Shown here one piece after another: positions 1 through 13,300 of a stretch of 64,000 nucleotides of DNA; the first letter of the stretch is position 1, and every line of letters begins with the position of its first letter. The translations under genes were made by a program, and so were the position numbers. The notes beneath the pieces were generated by a model. It saw only the letters and a list, made by a program, of their open reading frames with translations. It did not search any database and was not told where the DNA came from. Source of the DNA: Apostichopus japonicus (lineage: Eukaryota; Echinodermata; Holothuroidea; Aspidochirotida; Stichopodidae). The stretch is from contig NC_092569.1 of assembly GCF_037975245.1 (NCBI RefSeq), positions 35,378,668 to 35,442,667 on the forward strand. Reading direction: 5' to 3'.

Positions 1-199
1 ATCAACCACAAAATAGATATTCGGAAAAAGTAACACGACTGAAAAACAAAACGTCAAGAGCGACCATTAAAAAGCTAACATTTCCAGCCATTCAAGTTGT
101 CCAACTGAGGTGTTAACGTTTACATTACATAAGTTATATACCTTACAGAGGTTACTTCTTATAATAAGAAAAATCATGTGATATAAATAATACACCTAC

Positions 200-230
200 C
201 TGAAGATCTTCCCTCGGCACTGACGATTAT
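200..230 (-). CDS. FREP-A exon 2 (31-nt mini-exon)
   Basis: The exon is bounded by a pyrimidine-rich stretch ending in acag and by a gtaggt donor. It enters in phase 0 and leaves in phase 1, encoding IIVSAEGRSS plus one base. The same 31-nt exon occurs at 21374-21404 and 45459-45489. It completes the end of the signal peptide. Confidence 0.6.
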
Positions 231-3200
231 CTGTGTAATAAAAGATTTACTGAATACATTACAAGACATACAGAGTATTGCAGTCAACATAAAGCAGGAT
301 CAGATTAAATCTAATGTTAATAAAACCAGTTTGAGGGAAAGAAAGAACCTTTCGCAAACTGGTCTAAAATATGTTAGTTTAAGAGTAAAGTCGATTTATA
401 CTTTGATAAAGTTTCCGGATAACCACTTACAATGATGTTTTTCTTTTGTCTATATTCCATATCTGATTTACAGGTCAATGATCACTTACAGGGTAAAACT
501 TTCTTCCAGGAAACATTAGGTTACTGGCATTTTCCGGTTTTACAGCTACTCTGGCACATGATACGTACGTGAAGGACAAAGGCAATAGCCGGCTTCTTCC
601 TGAAACAGCTTTGTTGCTTAATGCAGACAGATGTTCTTTGTTCAAGTCATATTTTGACATTAGAACATTTCAAACATGGGTTGTAACACATTTGTGTTTA
701 ACAGTCCTTAATAACACGTAGGGATCATTGACATCGCCCCAGCTATTCTTGTTGGACGAAGATTACCGTGTCTTGATACTTACCGTGCACAATGAAACTC
801 TGAGTTTTTAATGGTGTCATTTTACTTGTAAGGTAAGTTCATAGCCATAGATTTGTATATCTTGCTAACTAAACAATTGTAGCAGCGCTACAGAAGCTCA
901 GCTAAGCTTCTATTTGAAATCATTATGTCTAGTGTTGTGCTGATATCGCCAATATTGGACCTGGCCGATATCCGATTTTTTCAATCTCAAAATCGGCCCC
1001 ATACCGTTACCGATATTTTTCAACAGCCAGTATGAATGTCAAATCGCACTTTAAGTCATATTTTAATACATAAAGAATCAGAATTATCATCGGCTACCGT
1101 AAAATATTATATTGCACAGCACACAAACAGTAACCACTTGATAATTCCTTTGTGCCTATTCTATAACATTAGCCCTAACCTCTTTTTAACTGAATGATCA
1201 TAGTCCCCAACAAGATGATATGCAAGAAACTATGTGCTAGCATTTTGTTCTTGGAACAACACAAGTCCATTCTTCCTATTACTTCTGTTGAACGGTTCGT
1301 TACTCTGTTTGCCCCACTACGTTCAAAACTTAAGCTGCAAGTCTTATACAAATTGTTGTCACAAAGAGCCACGACATTCTTAGCAAAGAATGTTAAAAGA
1401 TGACGACAAGTTATGAATAAAACTGACTTCATATAGAAAAGACATTAGCGTGTCCTGGCTAAGAACTTTTACTACTCTTAGTGATTAACAGAACCAAAAC
1501 CACGATATTTTCTTTATTTTTTTTTAACTTCCGTAAAAAAAAATATCCTACCATTTGCCGGTTATACTGACAACTAAGCCTAGCCAAAATTAGCAAGTGC
1601 CTCGTCCTTGAATTATTCGACAAATTGTTTCAAACAAAATTCTCAAAATACAATCTTTTCAACAGTCATTTATGTTTTAACAAAATGCATCCATGATACT
1701 CATTGCAGCTTTTTAAGAGATACAGACTTTTTGGAATGATTCAGTAGGGGGTGTCCACGTGTTATGGAATGTATTCTCAGCTGAGGACTAGAAGCACTGT
1801 GAAAGTTAGTGTGATAAGCTACTACTGTAGTTATAAACATATAGTCACATAGACTTGTGAAATTTACTTTAAAGCGCTACAAAGACTGGTATGTACGTAA
1901 CGTTAAGTGGCTTGACTGGTCTTCTTACAGATTGTTATATCATTAGATCGGTAAATATTTTTTTTAGAACATTTCGTCATGTATGTTTGACTTGCTAGAA
2001 CAAATTAATAAATCATCGCAAGAAACAAGAAGTGGCTTTGTTGTGGGAAAACAGAGCAGAAATTGGAATTGGCTCCAACAATATAGGTCATTCTCACACG
2101 TATTACACACACAAACTGTGAAAAGGGTCAAATTGGAAATATGTAGGCCTTTTACAGAGAATAACATCGAACTAGATTGGATTTGATCGAGTCTCCCACG
2201 GGTGGAATTTTGTCCAACAATGACGGGAAATTAAAATGGAAGACAATTTGCTACTCACATCAAAACGCATGCTGTTCATGAATACTAAAAGGTTGAAAAA
2301 CAAATAACATGATCATGGCATATGATTGTGGCCCACATTTCATTATAACTTAAATCTTTACAGAAGCCCGTGATTTGAGTCCTCACATGACGACAAAAAA
2401 TATTTTTCGTGTACAATTTTGGTTCACCGCCATTCAAAATTATATCTTCAAAGCAAAATGGTAGAAGTACGTTATGGCATAGCAAATGTAAGACAACCTT
2501 AGTAACGCTACCTCAACAAATCTACGTGGTGCAGTAAGAAGAATAGACTTTTAGCAATTTAATTGTATCTGTTATAACATGATGATCATGATGATGATAC
2601 ACATTGCAAGAGATAAAGAATGTCAACAGAAAGGACAATATAAAAAGAAGAAGTTAAGGAAGAATGAAGGAATTTAATCTCTTTTCTCTCAGACCAAGTC
2701 ATTCATGACCAAAATTCCATAGTGTGATATTGTTCTACCATAGGGGGAAAGAATTGAACCAATACTCGGCTTTAAATTTGTAAAATTATCAAGGATCGGA
2801 AGCAGCTTAAACACATTTTTTTTCTTGTTTGTTAATGCCGAATAATTATGATATAAACATGTTAGAACAGCCGAGCATATGACAGTTCAAAGTTTATTTA
2901 ATGACAATGTTGTCTTTCAAGACAAACACATATTGTATAGCAATTCTAGTAGTGAAATAGACAATTCTCTGAATAACCAGAAAACAAGGTTTAGATCATT
3001 CCTGCAATTTTAGCAGTTCTCTGATGTTTTTTCTCTCCATCAAATTTGTGAAAATGCTTCAAACTGTGAATGCACATGGGTGATAGTTTTTACATGTCGA
3101 AAATGTTAGGAATGACTTTTTGGCGCGATTTAGTATCCTTCTAGAAGAATATTTTCCTTGGGTACAGAAAATGGTATCACACTTACCTAAAGTTATGAAA

Positions 3201-6200
3201 AAAATTATAATCTACATTTTATACTTTGCCGTTGTCAACAGATTAAAGCCGTCAAGGCGATTTATTTGGGATATAGCCAACGTTTTTGTTGTCGTCGAGA
3301 ATGTTATTCAGGAAGCACAGACGGTGTGCGACGTTATTGTTGTATCTGTATAAAACATTGTGTTTATTGTCACCGTATGCTGAGTATCACATGCCGTTTG
3401 TTCCCTTGAATATAATGGAGGAATTTAACTCGATATCCTTCAACATATAAAGCGAATTATTACCATACATTGAGCAGTGATAGATGTTATGATAATACTT
3501 TCTAGTTTTTGCAACGTATTAGAAAAGAGACCTTTAAATACAGCGTCATGTATTTTATGTTGTTTAATTTGTAAAAGTCTATCATCGATGTTTGTTAAGT
3601 ACAGGGAGAGTTTCCTTTGTATACTGAATTATAGTACATGTTACTGTAAACGATATAAGAAATGTTAAGTTTTATACTACACCAAACAGCCCTATCACGA
3701 AGGGAGGGTGTGAGTCGGGTAGGAGGGAGTGATTGATGGCAGCGAAGAGGGAGAGTATATGGGTGGGGATCGGTGACTACTCCCATCGCATACATGTTGT
3801 AGATGGAGTACATTTTCAATGGTCCTAGGTTAAGTAGCCTTGTTATCAAGTTTGAAAGACAACATACATGAGAATATATTCGCGTTGGTTTTACATTTAA
3901 TTACTGTATTCAAATTGAGACTAATAAACGTTACAAGAACGTTTATATGATCGCCACAACTTTATGGAACACCTTGTGTGGAAATCAAAATAAACTACGG
4001 TATTTGTGGTTAAAGAATTAAAAGATAACTTAAAGGATCATGAATATCTGTCTTTCTTGTAGTAGTCTATTTCCATGTAATACGCTAACACCTAATACAC
4101 TATTTCGCATATTTTTAGTTAATATATGCATTAGATATTTAGTTCTTTGCATGGTGAACTAGCCTTAAATATTCCAATATTTGACAGAAAACATCACTTT
4201 GGATTGTCATTAGAATGTTGGTGAAATGGATTGTGTCAAAAGGCTTTTTTTTAATAAAAATGAAATGTAATATAAATTTGGTGATAATTTTCTCACTCCA
4301 ATTATGTTGTATTACTTGTTTTCTGTTTTTTTTTACTGTTATAGATTATGTCTAAGTAAATACAAACAACAAAGCTATAAATTGAAAAGTATAAATATTT
4401 AAAGGACAATCAACAAGAATAAGAATCAGTTTATTATTAAAAGTTATAGAAGATTTCTCTGCGTCTGTATTATGTTATTCTGCAAGTAATATCGGCCTTT
4501 AGTGCATGTTATTCGTATGATCGGGTAAAATTTTAGATTTGCCTGTCGCACTTTGTCCAGAATGCAGCCTAAATTTGGAGCTATAATGTCAAAAAAACTG
4601 AATAAATGGAAGAAAAAAATACAATTCCTTCGTGCATTTGTCTTTATTTAATAAGGCATTTATGCAGCTTTTGATTTTTATTTTTTTTAGTCTGGATTGA
4701 TTACACAAAGACTACACAAAGAAGTACGTTAAACGAAAAGCTATTTTATCGTTTCTTAAATGTATGTATTGAATGCCATATGAGCATATCAAGGATGTGC
4801 ACATTTTCTGTTACTGTTTTAGTTAGCTAACGATATCTAAATATATCTCAATTAAGTTTCCCATTCGGAATCATAATCTTCTTTTTTCCTTTTAATTTCC
4901 CTCTTATCTTGGCAATGTGATACGACATTAGGTATGAGTCGGTATCAAGGAGTTACCTTTGGTCAAGTTATATTACTTCTCGACATAATCATTAACGAAA
5001 TCAGCCTCATTTAACTGTCACTTTAAAAAAAAAATCGACAGAGTTTTTCTTTACAAACTTTATCAGTTCAAATAAAATAAAGGAACATGTCTTACATTTG
5101 TTCTGCTCTAATATCCGTCATATTTAGAATAACGGAATATTGGGATTATATTTCTTTGGAATCTCTTACAATATATAGAGTTACTGAGGGAAATGAGAAA
5201 CACAAAAAGAGAGAAAAATTAGAAGCTAGCCACTTAAACCGCCGGAGACATTTTCATGATCGCGTATACACCATGCTTTAATGTAAGCAATTTGAAACCA
5301 GAACGTACTGCCCGAAAAATAACATTTGGTATTTTTCTGGCTTTGTGGAAGTATTTTATCTTTGATAATTCGTTCTGCGATAAATCCGTGTAACCTAAGT
5401 TTTCTATTTTTAGTATTAATTTAAGTTTCCATAAATTAGTTTTAAATTAGATTGACGTGTACACCAGTTGGATTTATTGTTATTCAACTTTGTTTCCTTG
5501 AATAATATGATATTTTCAAAATACATTTCAAAGTACCTTTATTTTTGTTGAAGATTGTTTTTTCAAACTTTGACACACATATAACGCTATCTATTAAAGA
5601 GATCTCTATGAGCATGTAAAGGAAGTAAATATTTAGGTGCTCTTCAGAAATTTATATCTGAAACTTTCGTGTTTGGATGATAGTTCAAACAATATAATCA
5701 AACGTACAACTGAGCATTTCTTCTAATTTGATTAAACCTGAACAACAGTTTAAAGTTATAGATTTCTAATTTAAAGGATGTACCTTGTCATTATAGTTTT
5801 GTCCACTGTAGTTACCCAATTAAGCATCTTTGTGATTGGATTATCACATAGAAATTGTTTTGTTTTAGATTAGTTAACGCACATGTTGCTTTAATGTATT
5901 CATCAGGATAACTTGGACAAAGACGAGCAATAAAATGTCTGTTCGGAAATCATATCAAAATAACAGAGCTGACAAAGGAAGTTGCCTTTACGCAGAAGAA
6001 AACCAAATTATTCGTATGTAGTTTATATCGAAAAACAAAAGCAAGGCGTTATAATAAATAAAAAAAAAACATTGAAAACATTTAACTATACAAAGCTTAC
6101 CGAATAACGCTCTGTTTCAAAAGGGAATCTCATGATTGGATTTTTAACAAGAAGAACTTTTTTTTTAAAAGTTATTGTATAGTGTTTTAGTTATCGCTGA

Positions 6201-6991
6201 AATAAATGAATTTCTTGTTTTTAGTTATCGAACTCGTAGCCAATATTATGGAGTATACATTTATGAGCTAGAATGATTTACATTTGAATTTAAGCTCACT
6301 AATTTGTAATATGAATTGAGTGTTGTAACGTGATGGTATGGATCTGTGAAAGGTAGGGTTGGCCATTGAAGGGAAACCTTGTGAACAGATGTGCTGTAAA
6401 GGATATGTTGGGAACGATATACTCATAAAGTTTGAAAAAAGGATTACTTTTTCCTGGCCTTATCACGAAACTTGATTGACTTTGAAAAATTGGTGGGTAA
6501 CGAAAACACGTTTGAGATGTATGAATGAGCTTTTCTTCTAAGTATTTTACATATGTGGCAAATTTTAAAGAATACTGTATATAAGCAAAGAAGAACCGAT
6601 TAGAGCTAATCTTTTGTTTTTATTCCAATATATGTGGTTAAATTAAAAGACGTTTCGTCATTTTTATCGAAACACTGCTGTCTTTTTTCGAAGTTAAAAA
6701 TTCGGAGTATTTCTAATTGAAGGCCTTCTAACTGTAATTTATCAGGATTTTTTATCGATATTTTCCTATTATTTCGAAGACGCTAACTCTTCACTTTTCA
6801 CATAATTTAATATTAACAGAGTTAGCTCAACAACACATTGATGCAACTTATGTTATTTTTTTTCGAAACAGAAAATATTTCAATGGAGTAAAATATAAAA
6901 TATATTAAACAATAGAAAGACTTACCATTTCTGTTCCAAACGAGTTCCAAATCGTCAAAACAGTCAAACAAACTTTGAAACACTTCTCCAT
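200..6991 (-). CDS. FREP-A, 5' end of a fibrinogen-related gene (partial)
   Basis: Only the first two coding exons are inside the window: a signal-peptide exon (6926-6991) and a 31-nt mini-exon (200-230). The rest lies beyond position 1. Identity comes from near-identical exons in FREP-B and FREP-C, where they splice in phase to FReD, TIL and EGF exons. Joined, the exons encode a short basic start, a hydrophobic core and a small-residue stretch ending in VSAEG, as expected for a secretory signal peptide with cleavage near VSA. What follows cannot be seen here, so intactness is unknown. The product is expected to be a secreted lectin-like protein by analogy with its neighbours. Confidence 0.65.
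231..6925 (-). other. FREP-A intron 1
   Basis: A 6.7-kb AT-rich intron with no supportable gene. It has a GATATCGG-rich repeat near 941-1016. It is homologous throughout to intron 1 of FREP-B and FREP-C. Short ORFs in it are disrupted in at least one copy and are not called. Confidence 0.55.
941..1016. repeat. GATATCGG-rich palindromic repeat
   Basis: A cluster of variants of GATATCGG and CCGATATC within about 75 bp, each half being the reverse complement of the other. Related clusters lie at 22106-22182, 23256-23370 and 46197-46275. The pattern resembles termini of short non-autonomous DNA elements, but no target-site duplication could be fixed. Confidence 0.4.
6926..6991 (-). CDS. FREP-A exon 1 (signal peptide)
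   Basis: This exon encodes 22 residues beginning MEKCFKVCLTVLTIW and ends in phase 0 at a gtaagt donor. In copy A the frame is open upstream of this ATG, but the matching frame of FREP-B has a stop at 28600-28602. The MEKC methionine is therefore the best start for the family. The hydrophobic core CLTVLTIW is typical of a signal peptide. Confidence 0.65.
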
Positions 6992-6999
6992 GATTTCGA

Positions 7000-7265
7000 G
7001 TTTGTATAAATGAGACGCGAAAATATTTACGATGAAGTGCAAGATAGCAAATGACACAGAGTATCTATTCAGGGCTGTCCAACACCCTATTAAAATGACC
7101 GTAGTAGTATGGACGTCCATTAATGCCATCATTTTATTTGAAATATGATTTGGTGAACAGCTTATACAAATGTGCTGCACATCTATAGTATTATTGGCTT
7201 GTGTGTAAAGAAGACTATTCGACATGCGCAATCCAACTTAATATTATTTACAGCTATATATATCT
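7000..7265 (-). promoter_or_regulatory. Putative FREP-A promoter and 5' leader
   Basis: The block upstream of exon 1 is well kept in all three copies. It contains a TATA-like TATATATA at about 7255-7262 and a CCAAT-like motif near 7190, reading on the minus strand. If the TATA box is used, the leader would be roughly 230 nt. No transcript evidence is available, so the start site is inference. Confidence 0.3.
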
Positions 7266-7274
7266 TGCACTTTC

Positions 7275-9720
7275 AGTCAATAGTGCAGTAAGCTTCAGTG
7301 GCATTATGTTAAACTGTCCTTGTTCCGATCCATACAACATAACACCTTCTGTATACTTATTGACTATCGTGCCTCTAGTTCCAACGACAGCAACGGTATT
7401 GCAATTCAATCAATGTAAATGTATTTGGTTTTAAACGAATATTAATTACAATGATCACTTTTAATCTACAATACATTTAGTGTGGTTTATGTTAAAGTTA
7501 TGTAGTTGTGTGCCAAACGACGTCAATGCTAGTAGGAATGTTGATTTTCTTGTTCTGGTTAAGCTGCTGCTATTACCGATATTTTAAGAAACATGTATGA
7601 GTGATTATTTTAGCTAAGTTACTTCGCTTTTGGTTGGAAGGCAAAATTAAAGCAGTATCGAAAGGACAGGAAGTGATACTACTAATAAGCACTATATAAC
7701 GTGCATGAACTAGTACAATACATCTTATATACCGTGAAATTTACGGTATGATCTATCCTATACTATCAATATGTATGTACAAATATATAATTAATTCACA
7801 CTTTGGAACATTCAAAGTTGGTCAGTGGTACGCTATATGAACAATACTTCCTTGTTTTATGGTGCCTACATCACATCCTGTTTGCGGAATCGAGTATTCT
7901 CACATCTGATTGAATAAACATTTCAGCTGTTACACTGGGCTTTGACTAATTTGTTTATAGACTGTTAGAATTACATCAATAATGACTGTAAATTATAAGG
8001 AAAAATATTTTTCATTTATATAAGATATTTAATCAAGGAGCATGTTTTGACCTATGGAAAGGTAGGTTGGATATTAGATTTTTTCTTTGATACAAATTTT
8101 TAAATGAAATGTATATCTGTTAACCAGCAGAGGTGTAGCTAGAGCTTATTTAGAGGCGTAGAGCTACTTTACAAGCGTAGCTATAAGTGGTTCTTTTAAC
8201 AGTGGCCCCCATTTCTCAGGGGGCCCGAGGGTTGGCTACCAACGGAGACAACTGTCAATGATGATTTTGCATGAATAATTATATGAGTACCAGCACGCCC
8301 ACGCCATTCTATTATTTAGCTGACAGTGGCGTAGCAAGAGGTAGAGGAAAAGCTGCCCCTCCCACACACAAAAACATTTTCAGGGACGAAAACTGGGACG
8401 GCAAGGAAAATTAACCAAGAAAAATAAATAGCTATCATATATGATACTGGATAGGTTACTCTATGTTACAGCACGGCGTTAAGTGCTTCTCAGAAGGCTG
8501 CTCTCTTAAGCTATATGCCCACTAAGCACATTAATAGGTTTGTATTAACATATTCACTTCGAGTCAGTTATAATCATTTCTAGACAAAATTCCGTGAGTC
8601 GCACGGAACTGGATTGTCATCTTTAATAAAAGGTCACTGAGAAAGGAGATTAATGCGTTTACCTACCCTCATGTCCTATTTCGTATTTTAAATGTATTAT
8701 GTATTCAATATATATACAAGGCCGTAGACACAGGGACCATGGGAACACGAACCTAACCACCCCCCCTCCCCCATCCCGAGAGTTTCTAGCAAGTGGTTAA
8801 CAAATGTTATAACACCCGAACGCAAATGTATTTAATATAAAATGAAAATGATAGCATCATGCTTCTCAACACCCTTACCGAGACACAATTTTCAGAAAGG
8901 TGAGGGTACACTACTCCCATTAAGCCCCACCACTGTCTTAAGATCCCTCCCTAGTACGGACCTCCACCTAAAATTTGAATTAAATTTCGTAACAGGGTGT
9001 ACAAACTGTACATTTTCATGCAATTGCATATCGGTACAGGCGTTAAGTCAACCACATTCACATTCTGTGAACCGTCTGAAATAGTACAGTATTACTTAAT
9101 TGAAACTTGTTTTGCCAATGCCAGACATGCCAGGCATATTAAATATACAATATAAAATTGATACACTTTTCAACTATAGCGATGCATTTCACGGCAGAAC
9201 TAAATCTTTAAGCTAACCATTTTATTAGTTCAGAAAACAAATACTTTGTTATGTAAACCAGTTGAGTCTAGATACAATACGTCAAACCTTCGAAGTATTA
9301 CGCGTACTGCCGAGGTGACTATTGTTGCACGAAAAAAAGAACCGGATATCCCATTGACGTTGCGCGAAAGAGAAACTAAATACTGGATGTTGTGCCTGGT
9401 TTACTCACTCTTCGAAATATGAATTCGCGTATTCCTTGACTTTGAATGCCATAACAAATTGTGACAAATAAAGATGGAAACACATTTGGCAATATCTGTG
9501 GGTGAAATTGACTCCCGTATCAATTCAATCAGTGCATGTGAAAACAAAAAGAAATAAAATAGTTCATAATCACTAAAGAGCAAGAATCGTTACATATTCA
9601 CTTTCATGCAACTGTTAATTTCCAACCAACAATTTTTTTTGGGGGGCGGGAGGGGTAGGAGGGTGAGGGTTGACTACGGGGGATGCAAAACATTAAGGAC
9701 TAATGAACAAGTTACTTTAA
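7275..9720. other. Intergenic DNA between FREP-A and FREP-B
   Basis: No gene is seen. The stretch holds dispersed repeats and is homologous to 28796-31404, 35832-38370 (partly) and 52811-55335. Short ORFs here are repeat-derived and differ between copies. Confidence 0.5.
8125..8420. repeat. Dispersed repeat with GTGGCGTAGC core
   Basis: A recognisable block with two gcgtagct-type motifs and a later gacagtggcgtagc motif. It recurs at about 29640-29930, 36105-36345, 53665-53950 and, as an extra tandem piece, 54062-54240. Its presence in every intergenic copy shows that it predates the array duplication. Its family was not identified. Confidence 0.5.
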
Positions 9721-9723
9721 TGT

Positions 9724-9729
9724 TTTATT
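9724..9729 (-). terminator. FREP-B polyadenylation signal
   Basis: AATAAA on the minus strand lies about 295 nt downstream of the FREP-B stop codon. Equivalent signals sit at 38374-38379 and 59056-59061 downstream of the FREP-C and FREP-D stops. Confidence 0.45.
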
Positions 9730-10020
9730 GTGATTCTTTTGTGAGACTCTAACAATAATCAATTTTCGAACTTTTAAACAACAGTAAGCTGGTTAATATT
9801 AATAATTTGACATCAAAACAATCAATTAATATTTTCTCACTCCCTTAAAAATGGATTATTTGTCGAATCGTCCCGATTGTAAATTTTGTTGCATTTTCTT
9901 CTTCTTTCTTGTCTATGGCACGTCCAGTTGTCCGACGCTCGCAGATCTATATGGATCTTTTCTTACTTTTCTTAGTAAAAACTGCTCTTTTGGGCAACTT
10001 GTTATTTAAACTGTTTTTGT

Positions 10021-10370
10021 CTACACAGGCCGTATTTTCATATCTGTGTATTGCAGGCTGCATCCGTAACCGTTCAAACTATAACTATAACTGTAACGAT
10101 AACTATGCCAGAACATGTTCTTTCCCTGAGTAGAGCCGTCGTAGTCTCCGTTGAGATTTGAATTTGTGCAACGAAGACAGCAGTTGCCAACAGGGATATA
10201 TGAGCACAAGTTATCACTAGTACCACAGTAACTATAACAATAATAGTAATATAAATGGTACCACCAGGCTCCTCGATGTCCCTCTGCACACGAGTAACTA
10301 TTGTATTTGTCGTTGTCCTGGTCTTTTGTACTGAATTGTTTATTGTTGCTAATAGACATATCAGCAGAAC
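10021..10370 (-). CDS. FREP-B last exon: C-terminal third of FReD
   Basis: The acceptor after tttcag gives phase 1 and joins SGNT to GSADM. The exon encodes QFSTKDQDND, CAEGHRGAWWY, a 29-codon Tyr/Cys-rich insert, SNLNGDYDGST and the terminal MKIRPV followed by TAG. The conserved landmarks mark it as the calcium-site and ligand-pocket part of a fibrinogen domain. A second expansion of AGTTAT units gives HSYRYSYSYS where FREP-C has YSYS. Length is 350 nt; FREP-C and FREP-D have 329 and 347, all differing by multiples of three. Confidence 0.8.
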
Positions 10371-13300
10371 CTGAAAGAAGCGAGAAAGAGTAAATAAACC
10401 GATCAATTTATATACTTTGAACGAATCAAACATAGGATACAAGTAAGATGACAGTGCGTTTTTGTCCTACCACGATGAAAACGTCAGTTCCTCATTTTTT
10501 GTTTGTTCAATAATTAAGATAAATAAGTAGGTATTTTGTCTTTGCAAGGACGTTGTTATACTTTTTTTCGTCGTTTAAAATACAGTGCCCCAGCAGGAGT
10601 AACATACAGATGGGGAAACTACTTTAACCAAATACTAGGTTTGGTTACTAGAATCGCTAATATCGCTCTTTAATTTTATTTTATTTTTCTCGGCATTTAA
10701 CACTACTCTTCATTCTTTCATTTATGTGATTGTTATATTTAAGTTCACAACTGAGTTTCCTAACTCTGTCAAAACTCTAGTTATACATTTCTTGTTTGTG
10801 TCGGTGTTAAATGTTGCAATTTGTTGAATAATAGTATGTTTAATTTGATTTGCATAACCAAATGTTCATTTATCACCTATATTCAAACCAGTGCTTATAT
10901 TTTTCTTGTACCATATAGGCAAACTTAGGATCTCTTCGAACTTGGACAAGAAGTATGGGAGGGCGGGGGGGGGGTGGGGTTGTGTGATGTACCTTCATAT
11001 ATCATTCAAGTTAGGAAAACAAGGGTATCACTGAAAGATCTAGTCCTGAGTAATCTAACATGTTATTATTACGTACAAAGTAATAATTGCATTTTGCTGA
11101 AAAGCCATCTCCCCATAAAACAAGAAACAAATAGACGACATAACTCTTTCTGTCAATATGATGGTTGTTATCTAATATCAGCCCGGCTCCAAGTTCCCTG
11201 TTCTACTGTATACAGGGTATACAGGGTGTTATTGTCATCGATTGTTCAATTCTTTACCCTGTAACTATAGCACTTTGCAATCTTTGTATCTTTCACGTTC
11301 TTTTACTTTGGATTATAAACGTAGATTGAAATTTACACTGTAAGACCAAAGACATGATTATTGATTTTCGTCGCAATACTTATCCTCAACCCCCTGTGGT
11401 TGTCAAAGGAAGTGTAGTTGATCGTGTTACGTCATATAAGTATCTTGGGGTAGTGCTGAATGATCACTTGGCATGGGAGATCATATTGATATATTGGTTA
11501 AAAAGTTGAATTCTAGATTGTACTGCCTCCGTAAGATGTCGAATTTTGATGTTCGTCATGACATCCTTGAAATGTTTTATAATTGTACCATTAGCGGGGT
11601 TTGGCGTTATTGCTTGATTTGCTAGGGTGGGAATGTCAACAAACATGAAAAAGATCGTATTAACAGCATCATTAAGAAAGCGGAGAGAGTAGTTAGGGAA
11701 CCCTTGCCTTCCATTGACTCGGTTTACCACAGCCTTCTCGAGTCCAAACTGGACGCGGTATGGAAGGACGATACCCACCCCCTCTATGAGTTACTTCATA
11801 GTAGTCAGATGTCCGGAGGCAGTGGCACGTTGAGACTCCCGTGTCTCAAAACCAATAGATACAGAGATTCTTTCATACCCCGTGCAATTAAGCTTTTCAA
11901 TGAGGTTTTGTTACGTTGACTCTCATATATTGACTTTTTCTTATTATTCTTGCTGTCTTATTGTACAATTAACTCATCTATTTTTGTAACATTTTCATTG
12001 TTTTATGAGCTAGTGCCTGAATTTCCCTTTGGGATCAATAAAGTTTTACTTACTTGTTTAGGTTGGGATGATAGTGATGTTGAGATTTAATTTCTCTGTG
12101 TCAGAAATACATAGAGCCTGGCTACTATTTTAATATCTACTGTAACAATTTTAAAGATTGCGTATGACGGTCACTCCTATCATGTTAGGTGCTTGTTACG
12201 TGCTTGTTACGTACAAACACGGCAAAGAGACATGTGTTGCCAATGAACAGTGAATCTTATCGTCTGCTTCTTATGTCTGTACACATTGTATATAGTCCTG
12301 AAAATTTACGTGCGTTCCAGCTGTAGCTCAAACGTTTGAAAGAAAATTGCAGTTTGGAATTGTAAATTGTTGTGAACATTGAACTCATATATCATTTAGC
12401 CAGGAATGCGGTAGCTATGAGATCAATACATTAGTTGTTGTAGAATAAACATGTAAGGAATACTACAAGAATTAGTTGCTATAGGAGAGCACGTCACAAT
12501 ATCCTCCTTGGTTGGCATTTTTGTGTTTTGGTCTTCACCCTTCTCCTTATTGACGTAATCGGTCCAGATTCATGTATGAGTCAATGATTAGAACATCACT
12601 TACTCACCTGTATTTCCACTGTATCTTCCAATTGATAGTCGATACTTGTCTGTCTCGTTATTAATGCTAAAAGTCGAATAGACGGCGTATTTCGATGATG
12701 AGCCGGAGTCCCTTAGATCAATACGAAGCTGGTACGGTTTCTGGTTGGTCATAGAGTGGATATATTTCATACCTAGCCAGTGGTCTTGATTTTTATTACC
12801 GAAACCGTTCTTGTAGTCCGACCAACCACGATAAAAGTCAACAGAGGCACTCGATCGTCGCTGGAAAACCTATGAAATGAAGACAAAAAGGTAATCCAAC
12901 TGTATAATCTACTAATCCTTAAGAGCATGACATCCAAAGCCATCAAATAGTTTAACATAGATATGGATATTGTGAAAGTGAGATAATTTGCAAGAGTATT
13001 CTTCTTCTTGATTTTTTGTCCTAAAATGGTCGAGATCTGTAGTGGATCATTTTGAGGAAAGAAAAGTATAATGTGAAGAAGAATTTAAATCCTTCAATGT
13101 TTGCAAAACTCACCGTCCATCCTCCTCCGTTACTTTCCATCTCACAGTAAACCTGAATGCCGCTTGGCCAACCATCAGGGTAAATGGTGTAAACACCATC
13201 ACTGCGTGTACCGGAAACATAAAGCTCGTAGCAATCTTTTGGGAACACGCTTGTGCACGTCTCTCCGTCCCCTTGGTAGTTTGGATTGCAGTAACATTTA

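Larger units (their letters stand above)
1..11338. repeat. Segmental duplication, copy A
   Basis: This stretch matches 45260-60388 and, less closely, 21173-31404 plus 35832-39960. Position 1 aligns with 45260. It carries the first two exons of FREP-A, its promoter, intergenic DNA and the last exon of FREP-B. By eye copies A and C are the closest pair. Copy A lacks about 370 bp near 4700 that both other copies keep (25930-26300 and 49905-50270). Homology stops at about 11338, where a LINE fragment begins. Confidence 0.85.

Noticed and set aside
3120-3353. 77-codon plus-strand ORF nearly identical to 48299-48532
   Set aside because: It lies in intron 1, its identity reflects the recent A/C duplication, and copy B (near 24730) is broken.
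6905-7231. 108-codon ORF extending upstream of FREP-A exon 1
   Set aside because: The upstream part is not kept open in FREP-B, which has a stop at 28600-28602, so the MEKC start is preferred.
10074-10442. Val/Ile/Thr-rich minus-strand ORF in another frame across the last FReD exon, also open at 38722-39003 and 59405-59809
   Set aside because: It is a frame shadow of the Tyr-rich exon and crosses the splice acceptor; the FReD landmarks lie in the other frame.
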